This document shows, one piece after another, positions 52,977-64,000 of a DNA stretch of 64,000 nt (its first letter is position 1; the number at the start of each line of letters is the position of its first letter). Position numbers and translations under genes: made by a program. Origin of the DNA: Diadophis punctatus similis (lineage: Eukaryota; Chordata; Lepidosauria; Squamata; Dipsadidae); NCBI GenBank assembly GCA_023053685.1, contig JALIGW010000016.1, positions 15,840,973 to 15,904,972 on the forward strand, given 5' to 3'. Below the pieces are notes generated by a model, which searched no databases, was not told where the DNA came from, and saw only the letters and a list, made by a program, of their open reading frames with translations.

Positions 52977-53329
52977 GGTCTTCTCTTTTTGGGAAGGAAA
53001 GGAGGTTTTGGAGCAGTTGCAAAAGGCAGTCAAGAATAACACAGTTCTGTAGTCTGTCAAGTCTCCAAGGACATTTGACACATATGGAGTTTCAAGGAGA
53101 ATTGTCAATGGAAGCTTGCAATGTGTAGAAATCCTTTACAGTATTTTGATTTGTAATGCCTGTGCAGAGGATCACAGGTAAGCAGAGGAAGACTCTCTCC
53201 CACTTTTTGACTTTGACTTGATCAAAACTAATCGGTGCAGGGTGGCTTCAAATAGACAGGTGGAACATATAGAATGAGTCATTTTCCAGCACGAAGCTGA
53301 TGGAGTCCAGTGGGGCTTTTTGAGAAGAT
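52977..53329. other. No recognisable gene
   Basis: No recognised repeat or frame. Confidence 0.35.
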
Positions 53330-53608
53330 GGGGATGCAATGGCTCAGCAGGTTAAAGATTTTGAGCATGTCAACTTGAAAGCTGACAGTCCGGGTTAGAG
53401 ACTCGAGCGCCATGCAACGGGGTGAGCTCCCGTTCCTTGCCTCAGCTCCTAGCAGTCCGAAAACATGCAAATGCGAGTAGATTAATAGGTACCACTTTGA
53501 TGGGAAGGTAATTACATTCTCTGCACCTTTGGCAAATAGCCATGCTGGCCACATGACCATGGAAAATGTCTTTTGGACAACACTGGCTCTCTCAGTCAAG
53601 AAACTGAA
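53330..53608 (+). mobile_element. SINE type 1, diverged, 3' end lost
   Basis: Head 'GGGATGCAATGGCTCAGCAG', body 'CTCCCGTTCCTTGCCTCAGC' and 'GCCATGCTGGCCACATGACC', then runs into a purine microsatellite before the CTTTACC tail. Confidence 0.8.
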
Positions 53609-53812
53609 GTCAGACAAGGAGAAGGAGGAGAAGGAGGAACAGGAACAGGAACAGGAATAGGAGGAGAAGAAGAAGAAGAAGAAAAAGAAGAAGAAGAAGA
53701 AGAAGAAGAAGAAGAAGAAGAAGAAGAAGAAGAAGAAGAAGAAGAAGAAGAGGAGGAGGAGGAGGAGGAGGAGGAGGAGGAGGAGGAGGAGGAGGAGGAA
53801 AAAACAGCACAG
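53609..53812 (+). repeat. (GAA)n/(GGA)n purine microsatellite
   Basis: GGAGAA and GGAACA at the left, GAA at about 53662-53748, GGA to 53799. Complementary in type to the tract at 9127. Confidence 0.97.
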
Positions 53813-53817
53813 AAAGA

Positions 53818-54559
53818 TGACTCATAGTTCTTGATCTTATTTTTCTCTAATCGGACTGCAAACCTCTCTCCAAATTTATCTAATTTTTTGCTAGCTAACC
53901 TCCAAACCTCCCTGAATCCATCTGGATTTGTGGGTCTGCAAAGCTAGAAATCATGTTCAGCCCCCGAAAGAAGGGAAATGGGGGTCGGGGTTGGGGTGGG
54001 GGAGGATAAGAAGCCGTTCTCATTTTTGTGGTTCATTTCCTAGGGTCAGCTGGAGATACTGCCTGGCTGACAAACCTTTTTTCCTCCATCTTCAGGGCCA
54101 TTTGCCTTTGATGCTCTTGATGGATGATTTATAGCTTCTGTCTCTCCTGTGACTTCGGTGGGAGCGCTGAGGGGTGGGGTGGGGGGTGGGGGACGACGAC
54201 AGTGGAGGTTAGGATATTTCATTGTTCGCAACTGGCTTCACCTCGGTAGGTGCACCAGAATTTTAAATGTGAGTGCAATTAAATCGGAAGGGGAATGCCA
54301 GGCAGCAGCAGGAATCTCCCAGTAATGAAAGGGGTGAGTGGAAGCATCTGCAGTATTGATCTGATGAGGTTTCAGGATAAGGGTGCTTCAAAGTGTGTTT
54401 CTGTATAATAGCATAAGGCTGTGGGGAAATGCGCATGCACCCCCCCACACACAAAAACACACATGCAAACATAAAAAACACACACATATTTGCTGTGGCT
54501 GGTGAAACATTTCCTTTGCAAAAATGCACTGGACCAGCACCTCTGTGTAATTAGATCAG
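53818..54559. other. No gene; G-rich patches
   Basis: G-runs at 53978-54004 and 54167-54193 could form quadruplexes. No repeat family recognised. Confidence 0.4.
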
Positions 54560-54567
54560 ATGTACAC

Positions 54568-55142
54568 CAGGGGCAGGTTCCTAATTTTTTTACTACCACT
54601 CTGTGGGCGTGGCTTATTTTGTGGGTGTGACTTGCCAGCCATGTGACCGGGTGGGCGTGGGCCTCAGGAGCTTGGCAGCGGCTGGAGAAGCAGGGGACAT
54701 TGCCCACCCGCAACGCAACCGCCCGCAGGATCGATGATCCTAGGCTCCTGCCGCCCATTCCCCTTTCCCTCAGCAGCTCGAAAAGCCTCAAACGTGCGAA
54801 AATGCCTAGGATCATCACCGCACGTTTGTGGCTTCTTGGACTGCTGAAGGGAGGGGAATGGAGATAGCTCCTGCCGCCCGTTCTTTCAGCATCTCACGTG
54901 CTCCCTCAGCCATCCTCCCCTGCTTGGACTCACTGTGGGGTAGGAAGGCAGTGCATGCGCAGTGCCAGAAGCTCGGCTTCTGGGCATGCGCAGAAGAAAA
55001 TTTTTTTAAAAAATCAAAAAAATTTTTAAATAAAAATGGCGGCGCCCAGGCACCGGCAACTGACCGCACCGGTACTGTGACATCACCAGCGGGCCACTAC
55101 CGGTGCTATAGAGTGGACCGCACCAGTAGGAACCCACCACTG
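54568..55142. mobile_element. Family B hAT element with GTGGGCGTGGC boxes
   Basis: Ends CAGGGGCAGGTTCCTAATTT and GTAGGAACCCACCACTG; duplication ATGTACAC at 54560-54567 and 55143-55150. Closely similar to 23302-23825, including the YY1-like AAAATGGCGGC at 55033-55043. Confidence 0.92.
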
Positions 55143-55150
55143 ATGTACAC

Positions 55151-55970
55151 TATAAGCCAAAGATCAACATTTCCTTACTTGTTGGTTAAACTTTGTAGAC
55201 ATCTTCCTTCTTGTCTCTTCGATAGAATTCTGCTGATTCTTATTAGATATCAAAGAATTTATTCTTTGATAGATTCTGCTCGGAGCTCGCAAAGGGCAGC
55301 CTCTTAAAAACAATTAAGAATTTACAGGGCTTGGGGAGAGAAAGAGAGTTGAATTAAGACCCGTAAAAAAAAATTAAGTTTTTTTTAATGATTTTTAAAA
55401 AGACAGAGAGACAAGGTTTCTGGCCAAGAATTCTGCTGGCCGAGCAGCGCCATTCCTAGTTCGGTTGTCTATATAAAGGCACACGCACACGGTTTGCAAT
55501 ATTACAAGTTGCAACATTTGCGAGATTTATTGTTAAGCGTTTGGCAAAACTGATGAAGCAGGGAATATAACACACACCTAGTCAGCATAAATCACAGCTG
55601 GGGACGTGAGACGCTGCACTCGCATGTTATTATACAGCTAATATTCCAGATTGCTTTTAATTATTTTATTCTGTGCCTTCAAGAAGCAGATAGGTGGAAA
55701 TGCTGCATCCTATTAAAAAAAAACGGTGAGCTTCATCCATCTGCCTGTTTCTATCCGGGAAGCTGAAACAACACAACTGATCCATAAACAAATGGAGTCT
55801 TGACAAGGCCTGTAGAATTGTGGCAATTTGCTACCTTTTGCAAAGATTGTGCTGCGTGCTGTGTGTGCAATCTGATGATTCTGTGACATCAGAACAGCAT
55901 TGCCGTGAAAATGCAAGCTTGGGTGAATATTAGCAAAGGATGAAGAGATTTAGATTTAGATTTATTATTA
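55151..55970. other. No recognisable gene; looks single-copy
   Basis: Contains a TATA-like 'TCTATATAAAGGC' at about 55468-55480, but no frame or exon signals downstream that I could tie to a gene. Confidence 0.35.
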
Positions 55971-56500
55971 GAGTTGGAAGGGACCTTGTAGGTCATCTAG
56001 TCCAACCCCCTGCTCAAGCAGGAGTTCCTACACCATTTGAGACAGATAGCAGTCCAGTCTCTCCTTGAAGGTCGCAAGTGTTGGGGCTCTCACAACCTCC
56101 GCTGGCAAGCTGTTCCACTGGTTGATCGCTCTCACCATCAGAAAATTTCTCCTCACTTCCAGGTTGAATCTCTCCTTGGTCAGCTTCCATCCATTATTCC
56201 TTGTTTGGCTTTCTGGTGCCATAGAGAACAGCCTGACCCCCTCCTCTCTGTGGCATCCCCTCAAGTATTGGAACACTGCTATCATGTCACCCCTGGTCCT
56301 TCTCTTCGCCAGACTGGCCAAGCTCAGTTCCTGCAACCGCTCTTTGTATGTTTTATTTTCCAGACCCTTTATCATCCTGGTTGCTCTCTTCTGCACTTTC
56401 TCTAGGGTCTCAATGTCTTTTTTGTAGTGTGGTGACCAAAACTGGATGCAGTACTCTAGGTGTGGTCTGACCAAGGCTTTATAGAGTGGTACTAGTAACT
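55971..56500 (-). pseudogene. CR1 LINE ORF2 C-terminus, open fragment
   Basis: A 148-codon minus-strand frame (56474-56028) keeps the whole CR1 C-terminal block: '[14 protein letters not shown]', 'LEKVQKRATRMIKGL', '[18 protein letters not shown]', 'RRNFLMVRAINQWNSLP' and a proper C-terminal stop. This is the best-kept CR1 coding fragment in the window, but the RT core is absent because of 5' truncation. Confidence 0.88.
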
Positions 56501-56532
56501 ACATCCCTCTTGTTTAGAAAATGGTATCACTA

Positions 56533-56790
56533 TTGTAGCAATAGCAATAGCACTTAGACTTATATACCGCTTCATAATGCTTTACAGCCCTCTCTAAGCA
56601 GTTTACAGAGTCAGCCTATTGCCCCCGACAATCTGGGTCCTCATTTTGCCCACCTCGGAAGGATGGAAGGCTGAGTCAACCTTGAGCCTGGTGAGATTCG
56701 ATCTGCCAAATTGCAGTCAGCTGGCAGCCAGCAGAAGTAGCCTGCAGTACTGCATTCTAACCACCGCGCCACCACAGCTCATTGTAGTGT
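56533..56790 (-). mobile_element. SINE type 2, near full length
   Basis: Minus-strand head '...GGTGGCGCGGTGGTTAG', body 'CTCAAGGTTGACTCAGCC', 3' end 'GGTATATAAGTCTAAGTG' and a CTATTGC tail. Short flanking ATTGTAG repeats on both sides may be the target duplication. Confidence 0.85.
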
Positions 56791-56869
56791 TATATTTGCA
56801 CAATTAGAGTTGGTTGCACAGTCAGCCAGATGTCCCAAAGGTGCTTTTCAAAAGGTTCATGGGTTTTTT

Positions 56870-57086
56870 TTTGGCACAGTGGTTAGAATGGAGTATTGCA
56901 GGCTAATTCTGCCGACTGCCAGCAGTTTGATTCCCACCGGTTCAAAGTTGACGCAGCCTTCTATCCTTCCGATGTCGGTAAAATGAGGACCTAGATTGTC
57001 GGGGTCGATATGCTTAGAGAGGGCTGTAAAGCACTATATATAAGCAGTATATGTAAGTCTAAGTGCTGTTGCTGTTGCTATTTGTT
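56870..57086 (+). mobile_element. SINE type 2
   Basis: 'TTGGCACAGTGGTTAGAATG' head, 'GGTTCAAAGTTGACGCAGCC' and 'ATGTAAGTCTAAGTGCTGTT' tail with GTTGCT repeats. Confidence 0.82.
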
Positions 57087-57819
57087 CTTCTTTCCTTCTG
57101 ATGTGCAGCTTGTGATGATTCTTCAACATTGCTTTTGTTTAAAGAAACCCAGAAAGAATCTCAAAGTTCTGTGGAATGTGGTTTGAGCTATAACCTCTTG
57201 GATCATATAGCACATAACCAAGGCCTCTTTCATGCCTTTGGAATTTGGGAATAGCTACATGTCTGGGTCAAAGGATAAGAGTTTTGGTTGGGCCTAAGTC
57301 TTAGCTTCTGCCATATCATAAACAGGACACCAAGAAGACAGTTTGCAGGCCTCGATCTTCGGCCTGCTTCAACGGGCCTGTCTAAGGCAATTATCTCTGA
57401 ACCCTGCTTCGATTTTGCAGCAAGACTGTAATTTGAACAAGAACATGTTTTGATAGAGCCAACGCTTGTTTGTATAGCAATGCTCCTAATTAAGAAGAAA
57501 TGTCACCGCATTTGTATAGCTGTGCATCAGTTTCACGGGCATGAATTCTAAAGGTCTTTGCTCACAAGAGGCAAACTGATTTGAAGGTTGCCAGAAAGGT
57601 CTTTGAAGGGCATTGATCCAAGAAAATACCCAGGAATCTTGGAAAAGATTATCTCTTGGAGCAGTTGATGGATTCTCCTGGCGTTCTTGAAAGGGTCTGT
57701 GCTTAGAACTTGAAACAAAACAGATACAGTAGCTTCTTCCTCAACAATAGCCCTACCCACCTGATGGCCATGAAGGCTTGGAATTAATGATCGTTTTATT
57801 TAATACAAGGCTGTTGGGA
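57087..57819. other. No recognisable gene; looks single-copy
   Basis: A 70-codon minus-strand frame (57760-57548) has no similarity that I recognise. Confidence 0.35.
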
Positions 57820-58150
57820 CCTTAAATATGAGCCAGCAGTCTACTGCAGCTCGCAAAACAGCCAACACAGTTCTAGGCTGCATTAACAGAGGGATAGAAT
57901 CAAGATCATGTGAAGTGTTAATACCACTCTAGAATGCCTTGGTAAGGCCACACTTGGAATGCTGCATCCAGTTTTGGTCGCCACGATGTAAAAATGATGT
58001 TGAGATTCTAGAAAGAGTGCAGAGAAGAGCAACAAAGATGATTAGGGGACTGGAGGCTAAAGCATATAAAGAACAGTTGCTGGAATTGGGTATGTTTAAT
58101 GAAAAGAAGGACTAGGGGTGACATGATAGCAGTGTTCTAATATCTCAGGG

Positions 58151-59535
<1,385 letters not shown>

Positions 59536-59832
59536 TCTCAGGGGCTTCCACAAAGAAGAGGGAGTCAAGCTATTCTCCAAAGCACCTGAGAGCAGGACAA
59601 GAAGCAATGGATGGAAACTAATCAAGGAGAGAAGCAACCTAGAGCTAAGAAAAAAATTTCCTGACAGTTAGAACAATTAACCAGTGGAACAACTTGCCTC
59701 CAGGAGTTGTGAATTCTCCAACACTGGAAGTTTTGAAGAAGAGATTGGACAGCCATTTGTCTGAAATGGTATAGGGTTTCCTGCCTAAGCAGGGGGTTGG
59801 ACTAGAAGACCTCCAGGGTCCCTTCCAACTCT

Positions 59833-59915
59833 GTTATTCTATTCTATTCTATTCTATTCTATTCTATTCTATTCTATTCTATTCTATTCTATTCTATTCT
59901 ATTCTATTCTATTCT
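59833..59915 (+). repeat. (TTCTA)n tail of CR1
   Basis: About 16 uninterrupted TTCTA units following the CR1 3' end. Confidence 0.97.
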
Positions 59916-60400
59916 GTAATTTTAAAATCTTACTCTAGGGTACTACCTGGGTTCTGGCTTAGTTTAAGATGCTGGATTATCTTGTGTAATAACAACATGC
60001 ATTGACATATGTCCTTCCTGCAGATGTGGGCTGCCCCCATTCAGTTTTAAAATCTATAAATTTTTGTATGACCAATCACCCAATTCTGTAGCCTAGGACA
60101 TATTTTTGTTGTTTGGAATCCAGTTTTTTTTAATGATGAGGGGGGAAAAGATAAAGGTTTGATAAAAAACCAGCAATTTCCTTTGCCTTTTGCAATTCCC
60201 TTTTCAAAAATCATAGTGTATTACATTTTATCTGATTTTATTTTGTTTTATTTCATTTTATTATTTGTTAAATTTATTTGCCAGCTGCTCTAGGTGGCTT
60301 ACAGTAATAAAATGGGGGAAAAAATAAAAAGGCATCGAAACGGAAGTAAAATAATAGAACAATTAAGTAAAGAAAAGCAAAGGAACACCAGGAGAATAAC
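59916..60400. other. No recognisable gene
   Basis: A+T-rich; 'GGTGGCTTACAGTAATAAAA' near 60293 may be a SINE tail on the minus strand. Confidence 0.35.
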
Positions 60401-60402
60401 TA

Positions 60403-60889
60403 CCGTATTTTTCTGAGTATAAGACGCACCTTTTTCCTCCCTAAAAGTGGCTGAAAATTTGGGTGCGTCTTATACTTCGAATGCAGCTTTTTTTTCCAGC
60501 CCTAACTAGGTGCTTACAGATCTTCCCAGCTCTTACCTTGCAGGCTTTTTCATTGTTACTCTCTCCAAAGAATGTTTTTCCAGCCCTAAGTCTTTGCAGA
60601 ATTTTTTTTTCATTGCTCTACTTGCTCCGAATAAGTTTTTTTCTAGCCCTAACCAGGTGCTAACTATCTTCCCAGCTCTTACTGGCTTGCAGGCTCTTTC
60701 ATTGTTACTCTCTCAGAAGAAGGTTTTTTTAAGTCCTAACCAGGGGATAAAATAATGTGCTGAAGCTGACCAGACTAAGGATGCTAGCCAGATGAATACC
60801 TGGTAGGCAGATTGTTTTCCCCTATTTTCCTCCCCAAAAACTAAGGTGCGTCTTATACTCCGGTGTGTCTTATACTCTGAAAAATACGG
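60403..60889. mobile_element. Mariner-like element, 'GTATAAGACGCACC' family
   Basis: Ends CCGTATTTTTCTGAGTATAA and ACTCTGAAAAATACGG with TA on both sides (60401-60402, 60890-60891). The interior repeats 'CCAGCCCTAA..AGGTGCTTAC' units. The left part of 63279-63740 is an inverted relative. Confidence 0.82.
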
Positions 60890-61132
60890 TACATCAATAT
60901 GATAGCTAGAAAGATGAGACAGGTGAGAGCAGAGAGCAAAGTGTATGTCACTATGCCTTTGTCCTTATGATTTCCTAGCGTTTGCTCTGCAGAAGATACC
61001 AGATTGAAACTTGGAAGTATTTCCTTTACTTCCCTCACTCTGATCTGGCTTCATACTGATGCCAAATCAGAGGGAAGTCAGGAAGTGGAGATTTTTGGGG
61101 AGAAAATGTTGAGGAAATAGCCATGCAGTACT

Positions 61133-61363
61133 GAAGAGCCATGGTGGTGCAGTGCTTAGAATGCAGTATTGCAGGCTAATTCTGCAGACTGCCAGAAGTT
61201 CGATCCTCGCTGGCTCAAGGTTGACTCAGCCTCCCATCCTTCCGAGGTCGGTAAAATGAGGACCCACATTGTTGGGCGCAATAGGCTGACTCTGTAAACC
61301 GCTTAGAGTGGGCTGTAAAGCATTGTGAAGCGGTATGTAAGTCTAAGGGCTATTGCTAGTACT
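61133..61363 (+). mobile_element. SINE type 2, near full length
   Basis: Head 'GAGCCATGGTGGTGCAGTGC', B box 'AGTTCGATCCTCGCTGG', 3' end 'AAGCGGTATGTAAGTCTAAG' and a CTATTGCTA tail. Confidence 0.87.
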
Positions 61364-61527
61364 ATAGACTGTGTGTAAGTGATCGGAAAACCCCCACAAA
61401 TTGATTGATCGATTAACTGAGTATGTGTCATTAAGTTGTTTTCTCCTCCTAGCAGCCAGAAAGATGATAGACAGACAGACAGACAATAGAGAAAAATTTT
61501 CTTCATGAGGATCTGTCTCTAAGCTGG

Positions 61528-61787
61528 TCTTCTTATTTATTTTATTTATTTTGTGAGATTTATATACCGCCTCACAGTGCAAGCACTCTCTAAGCGGTTT
61601 ACACCAGTAAGCAATGCATATTTATATTGCCCCCAACAATCTGGGTCCTCATTTTACCTACCTCGGAAGGATGGAAGGCTGAGTCAACCTTGAGCCGGTG
61701 AGATTTGAACCGCTGACCTGAGGATTACAGTCAGCTAAAGTGGCCTGCAGTACTGCCTCTATCCGCTGCACCACCTCGGCTCTTCTG
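61528..61787 (-). mobile_element. SINE type 2, A+T-tail subtype
   Basis: Minus-strand head 'GAGCCGAGGTGGTGCAGCGG', B box 'CGGTTCAAATCTCACCGG', 3' end 'GGCGGTATATAAATCTCACA' and an AAATAAATAAA tail. Almost identical to 10969-11225. Confidence 0.9.
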
Positions 61788-61991
61788 GTAGTAACCCACT
61801 GCTATTGAACCTGAAACCATCTTGTTACTGGTCAATCTCTTTCTTTGTACCATTCCCAGGATCAGAGCCTTCTCTGGAGAGCAGGGTTTTCATATAATGT
61901 GTCCAAAGTAGAATAATTTGAAGCTGGCCATTTGTGCCTTGAGTGAGAATCCTGGATTGACCTCAAATTCATAACCTGTATATATCGGAAT

Positions 61992-62158
61992 CAGCGGTGG
62001 ATTGCTCCCGGTTCGGACCGTTTCTTAGAACTGGTAGCGGCCGCAGCGGGATGCTCCACCCACACGCCCGGGACGCTTCTGCGCATGCGCAGAATCATTG
62101 CACGCGCACGCAAGTGCCTGCGTGAACCGGTGGCAATCTAATTTAGGATCCACCACTG
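61992..62158. mobile_element. Short family B hAT element
   Basis: 167 bp. Ends CAGCGGTGGATTGCTCCCGG and AGGATCCACCACTG; duplication ATCGGAAT at 61984-61991 and 62159-62166. An NRF1-type palindrome lies at 62080-62091. Confidence 0.92.
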
Positions 62159-62329
62159 ATCGGAATACAGAAATCAAAATATGTATTAGCAAAATATGGC
62201 AGTAGATTAGTGTTCAATGAATTAAATAGGATGCAGAACGAATTGCCTGTCTGTTTTCATTCACAATTTCCCACAACATGGTGAGGTTTGTTTCTAAAAG
62301 AGGATTTGAGAAAAAAAAAAGGTATGTGT

Positions 62330-62399
62330 GTGCGTGTGAGAGAGAGAGAGTGTGTTTGTGTGTTTGTGTGTTTGTGTGTTTGTGTGTTTGTGTGCTGTG

Positions 62400-62468
<69 letters not shown>

Positions 62469-62485
62469 TGTGTCCATGTCCATCT

Positions 62486-62542
<57 letters not shown>

Positions 62543-62575
62543 GAGGGAGGGAGGGAGGGAGGGAGGGAGAAGGCA
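62330..62575 (+). repeat. Compound microsatellite: GTGTTT, CT, GT, GA, GGGA
   Basis: Order: GTGTGTTT units 62350-62395, CT 62404-62466, GT 62485-62510, GA 62511-62531, a G-run, and GGGA to 62568. Strand asymmetry switches from pyrimidine to purine at the centre. Confidence 0.97.
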
Positions 62576-63278
62576 GAATAACACAAAAATGGAAGGGAGG
62601 TACATTAGTAGTGTGCAAAAGTCTACACTACACAGTGTAGACTTCCAGAAAGTGGAAGACAAGGTGTGTGTTTCATTTTAGTGCTGGTGGGAGAAACAAA
62701 TTGAACATTTAAGAGGTTTTGGTTTTGCAGTTTGCCCAGATGTAATCTTCTTGAATATAACATACCCAAATAGGCAATTTTAAAAAGTCTGCTCCCCCCA
62801 CTTTCAAAAACTGGGCTGTGTGTGAGAATATGCCTGAAAAAAAAGCTATGTTAGTAGACTGAAGAGGTCTAATAACATTTTTTCCATTTGCTCAACGGCA
62901 CTTATGTGGAGGCAGCTCCTTTGAATGAATGTTAGAAATAGAAATCGGCAAGAAAAAAAAATCCGTGGTGAGTTCATAAGAAGGTCTGCCTGGCATTTTG
63001 CGAGCCATTGTCCTGAGTAACATATTTATATCTGAATCATGAGGTCAGAGCTTAAGAGGAGAAATTCTGCTTCCAGTGTGTAAACACGGCTTCCTTAAAA
63101 GCAAGAAGATGTGTCTTTTTCCGTAGGCTTCTTCCTGACTTCATCTTTTTGAGGGGAAAATTATGCTCTCTGCAATGCTATGCAAAGAATGCCTTCTAGC
63201 TAGGACAAGCTTAACAGAGATTTCAATCACTTTCTTTAACCCTTTTTCATGGTCTGAGAATTGTCCTTTTCAACTTAC
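62576..63278. other. No recognisable gene; looks single-copy
   Basis: No repeat family recognised. 62905-63230 has the look of single-copy sequence. Confidence 0.35.
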
Positions 63279-63740
63279 TGTATTTTTTTGAGTATAAGAC
63301 GCACCGGAGTATAAGACGCACCTTAGTTTTTGGGGAGGAAAATAGGGGAAAACAATCTGCCTACCAGGTATTCATCTGGCTAGCGTCCTTAGTCTGGTCA
63401 GCTTCAGCACATTATTTTATCCCCTGGTTAGGACTTCAAAAAACCTTCTTCTGAGAGAGTAACAATGAAAGAGCATGCAAGCCAGTAAGAGCTGGAAAGA
63501 TCGTTAGCACGAGAAATGGGCCGAGGTGTGCGAGGACTGGCTGCAACTATACGAAGGTAAGTAGTAGGGCAGCTCCACACCCCCATCCCCACCCTAGCTT
63601 AATTTTTACCCGTGCACCCTGGAGTGGGTGGGGTCTTAATTAGGGCTTATTTTGGGGTAGGACTTATATTGGGCGCACGTGTAAAAATCAAGCTAAGACT
63701 TACTTTCTGAGTAGGTCGTGTATTCAGGGAAACACGGTAT
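63279..63740. mobile_element. Chimeric mariner-like element
   Basis: Left end 'ACTGTATTTTTTTGAGTATA' belongs to the 60403 family, and 63320-63500 matches that family inverted. The right part ('TTAGGGCTTATTTTGGGGTA', end 'GGGAAACACGGTA') belongs to another family known for a GTATTTCCCC-type end. Flanks TTAC and TATT leave the TA duplication plausible but imperfect. Confidence 0.6.
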
Positions 63741-63785
63741 TACATGCAACCAGAACATTTCCAGTTTATAGTTTTAAATATATAT

Positions 63786-64000
63786 AGATAGTCCGCGACT
63801 TACAAATATCTGCTTGGTGACCGTTTGAAATGACAACGGCACTGAAAAAGTGACTCATGACCATTTTTCACACTTAGGACTGTTTTGCAGCATCCTCCTG
63901 GTTACGTGATCAAAATTCAGACAGTTGGCAACTGACTCATATTTATGACGGGTGGCAGATTCCCAGGATCATGTGATCCCCTTTTTGCGAGTTGGCCATG
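63786..64000. mobile_element. Family E (Tigger-like) element running off the window
   Basis: Starts 'AGATAGTCCGCGACTTAC' and follows the family ('GGCACTGAAAAAGTGACTCA', 'GATCATGTGATCCCC') to the last base. Confidence 0.75.

Noticed and set aside
57548..57760. A 70-codon minus-strand frame in single-copy-looking DNA
   Set aside because: No recognisable similarity, no splice or start context; length is within chance expectation.

Overview
The window looks like a repeat-rich, non-genic stretch of a squamate reptile chromosome, most likely an advanced (colubroid) snake. This rests on several signs: CR1 and L2/Rex-like LINE 3' ends that run straight into long TTCTA/TTCCA pentamer arrays (LINE-seeded microsatellites are a known snake trait), BovB/RTE LINE remains, two reptile-type tRNA-derived SINE families, GATA/GACA-type tracts, and many GC-rich non-autonomous hAT elements. 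I found no exon of a host protein-coding gene, no tRNA or rRNA gene and no CRISPR array in 64 kb. Nearly every long open frame is a translated simple repeat, a hairpin-rich hAT element or a dead LINE.

The exception lies at the left edge on the minus strand. A Ty1/copia-class LTR retrotransposon begins with a 266-bp LTR (3857-4122), a primer-binding site matching the anticodon stem-loop of initiator tRNA-Met (3843-3856), and one uninterrupted gag-pol frame from 3739 to the window edge (1246 codons and still open). Gag zinc knuckle, protease, integrase, reverse transcriptase and RNase H motifs are all in one frame with catalytic residues kept. The 3' LTR and the last part of RNase H lie outside the window. 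This is the only apparently intact coding element here.

The rest is a layered nest of repeats. From 4.2 to 8.4 kb: hAT elements inside CR1 LINEs, and a second LINE inside a CR1. From 9.1 to 9.7 kb: a large TCC/TTC tract. From 10.8 to 11.4 kb: a 21-bp minisatellite split by a SINE. From 12.1 to 16.6 kb: hAT elements, one pair nested with both 8-bp target duplications preserved. From 16.6 to 22.7 kb: L2-like and BovB LINE remains, a solo LTR, a SINE inside a SINE, a Tigger-like element and hAT elements. From 23.2 to 34.9 kb: more hAT elements (again nested), GATA arrays and a composite hAT element with GC-rich cargo. From 36.2 to 37.2 kb: a 0.9-kb pentamer array grown from a CR1 tail. From 38.0 to 38.8 kb: a fold-back repeat carrying two hAT insertions. 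From 40.3 to 40.8 kb: an L1 tail. At 44.5-45.3 kb: a second composite hAT element with different cargo. From 48.5 to 53.0 kb: two copies of an L2/Rex-like LINE, one followed by a 1.4-kb higher-order pentamer array. At 58.2-59.5 kb: a 1.4-kb hAT-like element inside a CR1. From 60.4 to 64 kb: mariner-like repeats, SINEs and compound microsatellites.

The non-autonomous hAT copies share ends fitting the hAT consensus YARNG (CAGTG, CAGGG, TAAGG) and mostly keep exact or near-exact 8-bp target duplications, so their insertion order can be read directly. Several carry palindromes matching the NRF1 consensus and some carry YY1-like motifs, so the family may be spreading promoter-type sites. Simple-repeat limits and degraded LINE boundaries are approximate to about 5-20 bp; hAT limits are set by their duplications.
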